From positions 1-16,659 of the forward strand of contig JAICMB010000015.1 of assembly GCA_025929455.1 (NCBI GenBank): DNA of 16,659 nucleotides, in the 5' to 3' direction. Source of the stretch: Bryobacteraceae bacterium. GTDB taxonomy: Bacteria > Acidobacteriota > Terriglobia > Bryobacterales > Bryobacteraceae. A program made the translations under genes and the position numbers. The notes beneath the pieces are model-generated. The model did no database searches. It had not been told where the DNA came from and saw only the letters and a list, made by a program, of their open reading frames with translations. Positions 7,774 through 14,856 of the stretch are shown here, piece after piece; positions within the stretch are counted from its first letter, which is position 1; every line of letters starts with the position of its first letter.

Positions 7774-8622
7774 TTACCGGTCGGCCTGAATGCCGTTGGA
7801 ACCGGCGGGCTGCTTGGTCGCTTTGGCTTTCTTGGCCTCCAGCGCTTTCTGCACCCACTCGTTGGCGGTCTTGATATCGGCTTCGTACTGGTCCTTGCTG
7901 TCGTCGAGGTCGGCGCGTTCGCGGATCAGCAGGTTCATATATGCCATCGCATCGTCGTAGTTCGGATCGATCGCGATCGCCTTCTGCAGATTCTGAATAC
8001 CATCCTCGATGATCGGCATGTACTCCGCCTTGAGCTGCTCCTTCACCTTCTTGTCCTTGATAGGACCGGGCTCTTCAGGCTTCATGCCCAGCTCAGACTT
8101 TGCCTTTCCGAGAGCCGGATACCATTTCGCCCAGTCAATGACGGCCAGGCTGTAATAGGCCTCCTTGTTCTTTGGATCGACTTTGGCCAGCTTGACGTAC
8201 CACGTGCGCGCCTCGTCCAGCTTTTTCAGCTTATCTTCCAGGTTGGGATAGCCCTGCGCCTGCTGATAGCTCAGCGAAGCCAGGTAGGCCAGCGCCAGCT
8301 TGTCGTTCGGATTCGTGTCGAGAACCTTCATGAACTCGTCGTGCGCGGCTTTGGCGTACTGCAGGTTCTCCGGCGAATCGGCGCCCGGAATGTACTGCAC
8401 CATATAGGCGGTCGCCAGGTACAACCGCCCGTTGGTGTTACTCGGGTCAAGCTCGATCGCTTCCTTGAAATTCTCAACCGCGTCGCCGTACTTGGCGTTC
8501 TTAAACGCCTGCACGCCTTTGTTCAGATGGTCGCGGGACTTGAGTTTGGAGCACCCCGTGCCCGCCACGATGAGAGCACCGAGGCCCAGGCAAAGGGCGG
8601 TCGTCGTCAGGGTCTTGCGCAT
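7774..8622 (-). CDS. TPR-repeat lipoprotein
   Basis: A 282-residue protein with an N-terminal signal peptide (positive MRK, hydrophobic ALCLGLGALIVAG) and a candidate lipidation Cys at 24 in AGTGC. This is a slightly atypical lipobox, since Gly replaces the usual Leu at -3. Helical tetratricopeptide-type repeats follow from about residue 30 (HLNKGVQAFKNAKYGDAVEN), with further units near 100-165 and 215-275, separated by a Pro/Lys-rich loop around 185-195. The end is Lys/Ala rich and low in complexity. It is probably a periplasmic or outer-membrane scaffold. As the last gene of the exbB-exbD-exbD unit (2-base gap after exbD), it may help the TonB system. GGAGGCGGG upstream of the ATG serves as ribosome binding site. 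The partner proteins are unknown. Confidence 0.85.
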   Translation of the reverse strand: MRKTLTTTALCLGLGALIVAGTGCSKLKSRDHLNKGVQAFKNAKYGDAVENFKEAIELDPSNTNGRLYLATAYMVQYIPGADSPENLQYAKAAHDEFMKVLDTNPNDKLALAYLASLSYQQAQGYPNLEDKLKKLDEARTWYVKLAKVDPKNKEAYYSLAVIDWAKWYPALGKAKSELGMKPEEPGPIKDKKVKEQLKAEYMPIIEDGIQNLQKAIAIDPNYDDAMAYMNLLIRERADLDDSKDQYEADIKTANEWVQKALEAKKAKATKQPAGSNGIQADR

Positions 8623-8624
8623 GG

Positions 8625-9050
8625 TTATTCGCCCGCCTCCACCTTCGGCGTCATCAATCCGACCTTGTCGATGCCGGCGCCGTGCGCGATGTCGATCACG
8701 CGGGCGACAGTCTGATACTCCAGGTTCGGATCGCCTTTGACGAAGATGACGTGCTCCGCGCGAGTCTTGAAGATCTCGACCAAGCGCTCGCCGAGATGCT
8801 GGACATCGGTCGGCTCCTGGTTGATCTTCATGCTCTTGTCCTTCTCGATCTGAACCACCACCGTGCGCTCGTCCTGCTGCTGCGGTTTCGTCTTGTCGGG
8901 CGGCTGCGGTGCGATCGCATCGAGCCCGTGCGGGGTCAGAGGCGTGATGACCATGAAAATGATCAGCAGCACCAGCAGCACGTCGATGAGCGGCGTTACG
9001 TTCATGTCGGCCATTGCCCCACTGCCGGGGCCACCCGTTGCCATTGCCAT
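8625..9050 (-). CDS. exbD: ExbD/TolR-type biopolymer transport protein (second copy)
   Basis: A 141-residue inner-membrane protein with a short cytoplasmic N-terminus, one membrane helix and a periplasmic domain. MNVTPLIDVLLVLLIIFMV (16-34) contains the conserved proton-path Asp (D23) in the helix. The periplasmic part ends VKGDPNLEYQTVARVIDIAHGAGIDKVG, the usual ExbD/TolR folding unit. With ExbB it forms the proton-driven motor that powers TonB or Tol-type proteins. AAGGAG lies 8 bases upstream of ATG 9050, which supports that start rather than the nearby Met at 3 or 13. The N-terminus carries a Gly/Ala/Met-rich lead not found in the first copy. It is separated from the first exbD by 25 bases. 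Confidence 0.93.
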   Translation of the reverse strand: MAMATGGPGSGAMADMNVTPLIDVLLVLLIIFMVITPLTPHGLDAIAPQPPDKTKPQQQDERTVVVQIEKDKSMKINQEPTDVQHLGERLVEIFKTRAEHVIFVKGDPNLEYQTVARVIDIAHGAGIDKVGLMTPKVEAGE

Positions 9051-9075
9051 AGGAATTACTCCTTGAAAGTTCTCG

Positions 9076-9525
9076 TTAGCTCTTGTTTTCGTTCTGGGGC
9101 TGAGCGCTTTGGGGCATCTGCTCGGTCACCAGTCCGATGGCGTCCACACCGGCCGCGCGCAGATTGTCGACTACGTCCTCGACCTTCTCATAACGCGCCC
9201 GGGCGTCGGCCTTGATATAAACCGTCTTGTCGACCTTGCTCGTCAGAAGGTCCTTTACCTTGGGCGGCAATTGGTCCGCCGTGGTGCGCAGGTTTCCGGG
9301 GCTCAGAAAGATATTGCCGTCGCGCGTCACACCGACCACTACGGCATCTTCCTTCTCCTCATCCTGCATGGCGCGGGCATTGTGAGTACGGACCAGATCC
9401 ACGCTGACGCCCTTGGTCAGCATGGGCGTGATGACCATAAAAATGATCAGCAGAACGAGCATGACGTCCACCATGGGAGTCACGTTGATGTCGGATACGG
9501 GAGGCGCCGCTGATTTCTTCTTCAT
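9076..9525 (-). CDS. exbD: ExbD/TolR-type biopolymer transport protein (first copy)
   Basis: A 149-residue protein of the same fold as its downstream neighbour. There is a basic N-terminus (MKKKS), then SDINVTPMVDVMLVLLIIFM (11-30) with the membrane Asp D20, then a periplasmic domain ending YIKADARARYEKVEDVVDNLRAAGVDAIG. It differs from the second copy in its periplasmic linker (VRTHNARAMQDEEKED), so the two are diverged paralogues and not a recent duplication. GAGGAG (9535-9540) is the ribosome binding site for ATG 9525. It likely assembles with ExbB into a pentamer-dimer motor, perhaps as a mixed ExbD pair. Confidence 0.94.
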   Translation of the reverse strand: MKKKSAAPPVSDINVTPMVDVMLVLLIIFMVITPMLTKGVSVDLVRTHNARAMQDEEKEDAVVVGVTRDGNIFLSPGNLRTTADQLPPKVKDLLTSKVDKTVYIKADARARYEKVEDVVDNLRAAGVDAIGLVTEQMPQSAQPQNENKS

Positions 9526-9545
9526 TTAAATTCGCTCCTCGATTT

Positions 9546-9591
9546 AGCGGCGGGCCGGCGGACCTCATGGAACCCGGCCGAACCCACCGCT
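9546..9591 (-). other. Intercistronic hairpin just before the exbD ribosome binding site
   Basis: On the minus strand an imperfect stem pairs AGCGG-T-GGG, then CCGG after a 5-base bulge, with CCGG-CCC-G-CCGCT. It encloses about 15 bases and ends only 5 bases before the GAGGAG site of the first exbD. No T-run follows, so it is not a terminator. It could act as an RNA-stability or expression-ratio element within the exbB-exbD message. Confidence 0.4.
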
Positions 9592-9622
9592 GAAATTCAA
9601 CTCGCTTGGTGTCCTGCCGGCC

Positions 9623-10363
9623 TTACTTCGTCGCTCCGACGCGCTGCGACCGCTTCAGGAAGTAGTCGATCAGCTCGGAGCTGGAGTTGCCCATCTCCAC
9701 GTCGAACGCGTCAACGCGTCCCGTGAAGTAGTTGAACGCCCAGACGGCCGGAATTGCCACGAACAGACCGACGGCGGTCGTGACCAGGGCTTCCGAAATA
9801 CCGCCGGCGACGGCTCCGAGACCGGTAGACTTCTCAGTCGAGATGCCCTTGAACGCGTTGATGATGCCGACGACCGTACCGAACAGACCGACGAACGGCG
9901 CGGTCGAACCGATCGTAGCCAGCGTGCTGACGCCGCGCTTCAGCTCGGCATGCACAATCGCTTCCGCCCGCTCCAGAGCGCGGCGGCTGGCGTCAATCTG
10001 CTCACCCGGGATCTCGGTGCTGAGCTGGTGCGCACGGAACTCCTGCAGACCAGCGACTACAACTTTAGCCAGGTGGCTCTTGTTGTAGCGGTCGGCAATT
10101 TTGACGGCCTCATCCAGCTTGCCTTCACGCAGCGCGCCGGCCACCGCCGGAGCAAACGCACGCGACTGCTTGCGGGCGGCTTGAAAGGCCAGGAAACGAT
10201 CGATCATGACGCCGATCGACCAGGCCGACATAAAGAAAAGGACGATAACCACGGCGCGGGCGAGCCAGCTCATCTGGCCCCACATGGCGCGCGGGTCGAA
10301 ACTGATGGCGGGCTGATCCTGTAACAGGAACATATATGCCCAGACTTGCAATTGAAGCAACAT
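9623..10363 (-). CDS. exbB: ExbB/TolQ/MotA-family proton channel protein
   Basis: A 246-residue inner-membrane protein, the larger subunit of the motor that converts proton motive force into work for TonB-dependent transport. The first membrane helix lies at about 35-56 (RAVVIVLFFMSAWSIGVMIDRF), followed by a long cytoplasmic part. The two family-defining helices are LATIGSTAPFVGLFGTVVG (about 148-166) and ALVTTAVGLFVAIPAVWAFNYF (about 192-213), containing the conserved polar Thr residues of the pore. AGGAGAA stands 6 bases before ATG 10363. The size and topology fit ExbB or TolQ; the adjacent tonB favours ExbB. A 97-base gap separates it from the first exbD. Confidence 0.94.
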   Translation of the reverse strand: MLLQLQVWAYMFLLQDQPAISFDPRAMWGQMSWLARAVVIVLFFMSAWSIGVMIDRFLAFQAARKQSRAFAPAVAGALREGKLDEAVKIADRYNKSHLAKVVVAGLQEFRAHQLSTEIPGEQIDASRRALERAEAIVHAELKRGVSTLATIGSTAPFVGLFGTVVGIINAFKGISTEKSTGLGAVAGGISEALVTTAVGLFVAIPAVWAFNYFTGRVDAFDVEMGNSSSELIDYFLKRSQRVGATK

Positions 10364-10474
10364 TCGTATTCTCCTGCGAGTTGAACTGAAATTTTCGGAC
10401 AGCGGGGGACGGAGCGCATGGCCCGCCGTTCCCCTGGTTGCCGCTAATCAGGCTGAAGATAAATCCGGCCCGGT

Positions 10475-10508
10475 GGGGGCACGCCCAAAAGGCGCAGCAG
10501 CAGCCCCC
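10475..10508 (-). other. Strong intercistronic hairpin between tonB and exbB
   Basis: In the 168-base tonB-exbB gap, GGGGGC (minus strand, 10508-10503) pairs with GCCCCC (10480-10475), with an inner CGCC/GGCG stem. It starts 24 bases after the tonB stop. No T-run follows directly, so full termination is doubtful. Partial attenuation or protection of the upstream message from 3' exonucleases would lower or separate tonB expression from exbB-exbD. Confidence 0.45.
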
Positions 10509-10531
10509 GAAAATCGTTGGTCTCGCGGTAG

Positions 10532-11278
10532 CTATCCCGCCAACGTGAAGTTCACGTCGATGGTCGTCACCACTTCTACGGGCTCGCCGTTCAGCAGCGT
10601 CGGCTTGTACTGCCACTGAATGACAGCCTGCCGCGCGGCCTCTACTAGCAGCGGATGGCCGCTGACGAGCTGCAAATTCTGAATCGTGCCGTCCTTGCCG
10701 ATGATCGCCTGGAACCGTACCGTGCCCTGCACACGCGCCTGCTTGGCGAGCGGCGGATACTGCGGAACCACCTTGCGGATCAGATTGGCCGCCTGCACCT
10801 GGCCGCCGACACGGATCCGCGAGGGGACCGCCTTCGGCTTCGGCGGTGGCGGAGGCGGTGGCGCCGCGGTCGGCACGGAGCCGATGATGCCGCCGATCAC
10901 GCCGCCCGGCGTGCCGCCCGGAACTCCACCCGGGACTCCGCCCACCACACCGCTGGTCGGCGGCGGCTGCTCTTCTTCCTTAATCATGGCGATCTCTTTC
11001 GGGATCTGTTTGGGCGCCATCAGCTTGCCGGCATCGAACTGCCGCGGGATCACCTTGACCACCTTCGGGGGAGCCGGCGGGGGCGGCGGCGGCGGTGGTG
11101 GAGGGGGTGGCGGCGCGGTCAGAAACGTGGTCAACTGCGCGCGCGGCAGTGTGTCGGTGTAAATCAGTGGGATCAGAATCAGCACGCCGATTGCGATGAG
11201 CTCAGCTACGAACGTCACCGCTACGGTCCAGGGCTTTCGGGTCCTGCCTACCCCGTCAACAAACGTCTGCTCGAACAT
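10532..11278 (-). CDS. tonB: TonB-family energy transducer
   Basis: A 248-residue protein anchored in the inner membrane by one helix (about 17-40) after a cytoplasmic N-terminus. The periplasmic linker holds 13 consecutive prolines (56-68), then Gly-Val-Pro-Gly repeats (VGGVPGGVPGGTPGG) and a second seven-Pro run ending PKPK. The C-terminal TonB domain (about 165-248) has the expected VVPQYPPLAKQARVQG and AVIQWQYKPTLLNGEPV blocks that bind the TonB box of outer-membrane receptors. ATG 11278 is preceded by GGAAGG. It works with ExbB and ExbD encoded directly downstream. The linker is shorter and more Gly-rich than in enteric TonB, which uses Glu-Pro and Lys-Pro repeats. Confidence 0.93.
   Translation of the reverse strand: MFEQTFVDGVGRTRKPWTVAVTFVAELIAIGVLILIPLIYTDTLPRAQLTTFLTAPPPPPPPPPPPPPAPPKVVKVIPRQFDAGKLMAPKQIPKEIAMIKEEEQPPPTSGVVGGVPGGVPGGTPGGVIGGIIGSVPTAAPPPPPPPKPKAVPSRIRVGGQVQAANLIRKVVPQYPPLAKQARVQGTVRFQAIIGKDGTIQNLQLVSGHPLLVEAARQAVIQWQYKPTLLNGEPVEVVTTIDVNFTLAG
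11075..11113 (-). repeat. CCN codon run encoding 13 prolines in TonB
   Basis: Thirteen consecutive CCN codons form a 39-base low-complexity tract; with the following GCT-CCC-CCG it extends to 11066. The plus strand is correspondingly G-rich, with several GGG/GGNGG clusters, so it could form a G-quadruplex. In-frame length change by replication slippage would alter the span of the TonB linker. Confidence 0.8.
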
Positions 11279-11330
11279 GTTTTCTACCTTCCGTCAAAAT
11301 AGCCGGGCCGTGTAACACGCCCGCGCGGTT

Positions 11331-12539
11331 CTACTTTACCTTCGCGGTCCCCCGGCGCATGCTCGCCGAAGCGGCGCCGGCGGGGACGGGAATGGCTTTC
11401 TTCTTGCGGCTCTCCAGGTAATTCTGCCAGAAAATCAGTATCGGACTGGCGATGAAGATTGAGGAGTAGGTGCCTACGATGATGCCAACTACCAATGCGA
11501 AGGAAAATCCGTTCAAGACCTGACCGCCGAAGAGGAACAACGCCAGCGCCGTCAGAAACGTTAAGCCTGACGTTAGGACGGTTCTGCTCAGCGTCTGGTT
11601 TACACTCTTGTTGATCACGCTTTCGAGCGGCTCGCGGCGGAGTAATTTCAGGTTTTCGCGAACACGGTCGAACACCACAATGGTGTCATTCATGGAGTAG
11701 CCAATCAGCGTCAATAACGCCGCTACTGCGGTCAGTGTGATTTCCTTATTGAATATCGAGAAGAGGCCGATGGTGATGATGGTGTCGTGGAAAACTGCGA
11801 CCACCGCGGCCACGCCATAAATCCACTCAAAGCGGAACGCGATGTAGATCAGCATGCCGCCGAGCGCATAAAGAACTGCGAAGAGAGCTTTCAGTTGCAG
11901 GTCGTGGCCGATGGAGGGGCCCACGATTTGGGTGTCCTGAATGTGGAAGCCGGACGTGTACGTTTCCTGATTGAGAACTTTCATGACCTGCGGCGATACG
12001 CCGGGTACTGCGGAAACATCGCCGACACCGCGCAAAACGCCCTTGCTCTCGTTGTCGCGGTAATTGACGATGCCGTGTGCCAAGTCATTGATTTGCGTAT
12101 CGTTCAGGGCCACGCCCGCCGAGGCCAGCGGACCGCGGATACGATTTGCCAGCGCGGCCCAACCGGTATTGTTCAAATCGAGCTTGCCGCTGGAGGGCTG
12201 GCCAAACGCCCGATCGAGGCTGGACACGATAATATTGCGTGCCTGACTCAGCGCTTCATCGGTGTTCACTTCCGTGCCGATGATGTCGTCGTTCGTTCCG
12301 GTCACTTCCTGCACCTGCACCGGCATCTTGCCTGAGAGCGCCGCGCGCACCTTCTCCACCGGCGGTCTTTGTACAAACCGGACTGTCACCAGCGCGCCGC
12401 CTTTGAAATCGATGCCGAACTCCGGGCCGCCCTTGAGAAACAAGCTCACCAGCCCGGCAGCCGTAAGCACCAGCGACAGAATGATGAAGGGCCACTTCTT
12501 GCCCAGGAAGTCGAAATTAGTGTCTCTGAATAATTCCAT
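11331..12539 (-). CDS. secF: Protein translocase subunit SecF
   Basis: A 402-residue inner-membrane subunit that, with SecD, uses the proton gradient to pull preproteins through SecYEG. The first helix lies at about 15-36, then the family motif FGIDFKGGALVTVRF (41-55). After the periplasmic region, GPSIGHDLQLKALFAVLYALG (207-227) starts the five-helix RND-like bundle. FHDTIITIG (250-258) and SMNDTIVVFDRVREN (282-296) carry the conserved Asp residues. It is about 80 residues longer than E. coli SecF; the extra lies in the periplasmic domain (roughly 100-200). ATG 12539 is fixed by an in-frame stop shortly upstream, though no good ribosome binding site is seen. It ends 52 bases before tonB. Confidence 0.95.
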   Translation of the reverse strand: MELFRDTNFDFLGKKWPFIILSLVLTAAGLVSLFLKGGPEFGIDFKGGALVTVRFVQRPPVEKVRAALSGKMPVQVQEVTGTNDDIIGTEVNTDEALSQARNIIVSSLDRAFGQPSSGKLDLNNTGWAALANRIRGPLASAGVALNDTQINDLAHGIVNYRDNESKGVLRGVGDVSAVPGVSPQVMKVLNQETYTSGFHIQDTQIVGPSIGHDLQLKALFAVLYALGGMLIYIAFRFEWIYGVAAVVAVFHDTIITIGLFSIFNKEITLTAVAALLTLIGYSMNDTIVVFDRVRENLKLLRREPLESVINKSVNQTLSRTVLTSGLTFLTALALFLFGGQVLNGFSFALVVGIIVGTYSSIFIASPILIFWQNYLESRKKKAIPVPAGAASASMRRGTAKVK

Positions 12540-12665
12540 GCAGCTTGCGCAGCCGGCATTTGCTAGCTATAGACACCGGCGCTTTCCTATTTGTTCCCGA
12601 ACTTCAAACCTGCTTCCGCGCTCTGTTCAGTACTAAGGGTTCCAGAACACCCGCGCGGAAAAATC

Positions 12666-14285
12666 CTAGATGCTGAGCTCTCGCAGGGCTTTCCTGCCGG
12701 ACAGCTCCCAATCGAAAATGGTCTTCGAAACGAATACGGCGGTGAACAGGTTCGCCACCAGGCCGATCACCAGCGTCACGGCGAAACCTTTCACCGGGCC
12801 GGTACCGAAAATAAACAGGAACAAGCACGATACCACAGTGGTGACGTGGGTATCGATGATGGTCAGGAAGGCTTTCGAGAAGCCCGCGTCCACGGCCGCG
12901 ATCACCGCCTTGCCGGCGTGTAGTTCCTCGCGGATGCGCTCGAAGATCAGCACGTTCGAGTCGACCGCCATACCAATAGTCAAGATGACGCCCGCAATAC
13001 CGGGCAGCGTTAACGTGGCATTAAAGTAGGCCAGCGCGGCAATCAGAATCACCGCGTTCAGGATCAGCGCCAGGGTGGCGTTGATGCCCGCACGTTTGTA
13101 ATAGAACAGCATCACCAGCACCACCGCGACCAGTCCGATAATGCCGGCGTGGAAACCCTCGCGTATAGAGTCCGCGCCGAGCGACGGGCCGACGGTGCGC
13201 TCTTCCTGGTACTTGATGCCCGCCGGCAACGAACCGGCATTGAGGTTCAGCGCGAGGTCGGAAGCTTCTTCCTGACCTGCCGCGCCCGTAATGCGGCCGC
13301 TATCGCGAATGGTGCTCTGAATCGTAGGCACGCTGATGGCCTGCCCATCTACGACGATGGCGGCGCGGTTGCCGATGTTCTTGCTGGTATAAGCTTCAAA
13401 GTGCTTCGCGGCGTCCTGGTTGAGGACAAAATCGGTCTCCCACGCTCCCGCTTCGCCTTGCGAAGCGTGCGCGTTGCGGATGTCGGTGCCGCGCACCACG
13501 GGGGTGCGGTTCACCAGCCACCACTGCTGGCCGCCCTGACCGCGCGCGACGGACGGAACCAGTTTGGTATTCAGCGGCATGACGCCGGCGTACTTGGCAA
13601 GCGCGTCTTCGCGGGTCGGGAACGGACCGTCTTTCACTTCGTCCCACTCGAGCACGGCCTGCGTTTTCAGAATGTCTTTTACGCGTCCCGGATCATCCAC
13701 GCCCGGCAATTGCACCAGCAACTGCGCGGACTGACCGCTGCGGCCGGTCGGCTGTACCGACGTTTCCGCGAGACCGAGGCCGTTGATCTTGCGCTCAATC
13801 GTGTGCATGGTCTGCGTGATCGTGTCCTGCACCGTCTGCAGCGCCACGGTCTGCTTGATGTTCATGCGGTAGTCGGTCCCGTTTACCGCCGTCAGCACCC
13901 AGTCGTTGCTGAAGTTGTCGTTGATGACGCGCCGGAAGTCGCCCACCTGCGTGGAGGGAATTCCTTTGATGTCGATCTGTATCTTGTCGGCGTCTTCGAC
14001 GCGGTCAGGATCGTTGCGCGTGAGCGTGCCGGCCGCGATGTTGGCCTTGGCGAGCTGCTCTTTCATCTGCTCGATGGTGTTGTCGGCCAGCGCCTTGAAG
14101 GCATCCTGCACCTGCACCTGCATCACGAGCTGCGTGCCGCCCTTCAGGTCGAGACCCAGCCGGATGTTGCGGCTGAAATTGTCTTTGACCTGCTGCCAGC
14201 TGGTGGGGATTCCGACGATGCCGTAAAGACACGCCACAATGACGGCAATGATGAAAATTGCCTTGATCCTGAGATTCTGTTGCAT
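12666..14285 (-). CDS. secD: Protein translocase subunit SecD
   Basis: A 539-residue partner of SecF. An N-terminal helix (about 8-25) is followed by the family signature IRLGLDLKGGTQLVMQV (41-57), a large periplasmic P1 region, and PSLGADSIREGFHAGIIG leading into the six-helix RND-type membrane domain. In that domain, TIGMAVDSNVLIFERIREEL contains the conserved Asp of the proton path. The size is slightly below that of E. coli SecD but normal for bacteria outside the enterics. It lies 26 bases after yajC and 126 bases before secF. Upstream of ATG 14285 no Shine-Dalgarno is recognisable (GACGCAC precedes it), so translation may rely on coupling to yajC. Confidence 0.96.
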   Translation of the reverse strand: MQQNLRIKAIFIIAVIVACLYGIVGIPTSWQQVKDNFSRNIRLGLDLKGGTQLVMQVQVQDAFKALADNTIEQMKEQLAKANIAAGTLTRNDPDRVEDADKIQIDIKGIPSTQVGDFRRVINDNFSNDWVLTAVNGTDYRMNIKQTVALQTVQDTITQTMHTIERKINGLGLAETSVQPTGRSGQSAQLLVQLPGVDDPGRVKDILKTQAVLEWDEVKDGPFPTREDALAKYAGVMPLNTKLVPSVARGQGGQQWWLVNRTPVVRGTDIRNAHASQGEAGAWETDFVLNQDAAKHFEAYTSKNIGNRAAIVVDGQAISVPTIQSTIRDSGRITGAAGQEEASDLALNLNAGSLPAGIKYQEERTVGPSLGADSIREGFHAGIIGLVAVVLVMLFYYKRAGINATLALILNAVILIAALAYFNATLTLPGIAGVILTIGMAVDSNVLIFERIREELHAGKAVIAAVDAGFSKAFLTIIDTHVTTVVSCLFLFIFGTGPVKGFAVTLVIGLVANLFTAVFVSKTIFDWELSGRKALRELSI

Positions 14286-14311
14286 GTGCGTCTAACGTGG
14301 GCCGCCGCGCG

Positions 14312-14626
14312 CTAACCCTTTTTCTCCTCTTTCACCAGACCGGATACGGAGCTGCGCGCGACCTGGAGTTTTACGTTGTCGGGCTTCACTCGTAGGATGA
14401 GCGTATCGTCGCCATTGATGCCGACAATTGTTCCTACAATACCGCCGCTGGTCAGGACGATGTTCCCGTTCTGCAGTTCCTTGAGCATGTGCGCCTGCTG
14501 TTTCTTCTGGCGCTGCATGGGCATCATCACGAGAAAGTAGAAGATGCCGACGATCAGAATCAGAGGCAGAAACGCGGCGAAGGCGTTGGGGGTCGCCTGT
14601 TCCAGTAGGTATGCGAAGAACGTCAT
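14312..14626 (-). CDS. yajC: Sec translocon accessory protein YajC
   Basis: A 104-residue single-span inner-membrane protein that associates with SecDF. The sequence runs MTFFAYLLEQATPN, a membrane helix (AFLPLILIVGIFYFLVMMP), then the typical MQRQKKQQAHMLKELQNGNIVLTSGG, ending in a small basic/acidic tail. ATG 14626 gives a protein that aligns with E. coli YajC (110 residues). An upstream TTG at 14665 would add 13 residues but lies close to the predicted transcription start and lacks a ribosome binding site. It is the first gene of the minus-strand Sec/TonB run, with a promoter directly upstream. Confidence 0.93.
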   Translation of the reverse strand: MTFFAYLLEQATPNAFAAFLPLILIVGIFYFLVMMPMQRQKKQQAHMLKELQNGNIVLTSGGIVGTIVGINGDDTLILRVKPDNVKLQVARSSVSGLVKEEKKG

Positions 14627-14690
14627 CTGGCCTGCGTCAAATATTCTGCTAATCGGGAAAAGCAACAGGGTACTGCCAGGGAGAATTGGA

Positions 14691-14711
14691 GGCTTAAATT
14701 CATTTTAAGCC
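14691..14711. promoter_or_regulatory. Perfect 8-bp inverted repeat over the yajC -10 (operator candidate)
   Basis: GGCTTAAA (14691-14698) and TTTAAGCC (14704-14711) are perfect inverted copies around a 5-base spacer. The repeat covers the predicted -10 and the transcription start, as repressor operators often do. Neither strand has a T-run after it, so it is not a terminator. No cognate regulator is recognised nearby. Confidence 0.45.
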
Positions 14712-14731
14712 AGTGCTGTTCTCCGCGTCAA
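14702..14731 (-). promoter_or_regulatory. Sigma70-like promoter of the yajC-secD-secF operon
   Basis: On the minus strand TTGACG (14731-14726) and TAAAAT (14707-14702) are separated by 18 bases. Each matches the consensus hexamer at five of six positions. Transcription would start near 14695, giving a leader of about 70 bases before yajC ATG 14626. The stretch is locally AT-rich compared with the flanking genes. Confidence 0.55.
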
Positions 14732-14856
14732 AGGGGCGGCCGCAATTTCCGGCCCACCGGCAGAAATCTCCCAAGCAGTATAGGCTCCCGCATTTAGGGC
14801 GTGCTGTCAAGGCGGCGGGATGGCGAAGTGCGGGATACTCGAGGCCGCCCGCCGGC

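Noticed and set aside
7762..8715. 317-codon plus-strand open frame opposite the TPR gene and the end of exbD
   Set aside because: It is the mirror of genuine minus-strand genes with signal peptide, family motifs and ribosome binding sites; the product is Leu/Val/Arg-rich with no family features.
12540..12665. Hairpins in the secD-secF gap as a terminator or riboregulator
   Set aside because: An outer CCGCGC/GCGCGG stem and inner GGG-TTC/GAA-CCC stem can be drawn, but the outer loop is long and no T-run follows; secF has no visible promoter of its own.
13149..14315. 388-codon plus-strand open frame opposite secD
   Set aside because: Long shadow frame caused by high GC; secD on the other strand is unambiguous.
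14627..14665. TTG start extending yajC by 13 residues
   Set aside because: No ribosome binding site and the added residues are not part of YajC; ATG 14626 gives the usual length.
14777..14810. Second minus-strand promoter: TTGACA (14810-14805) with TATACT (14782-14777)
   Set aside because: The hexamers look good alone, but the spacer is 22 bases, too long for a sigma70 promoter; the TTGACG-18-TAAAAT pair nearer yajC is better.
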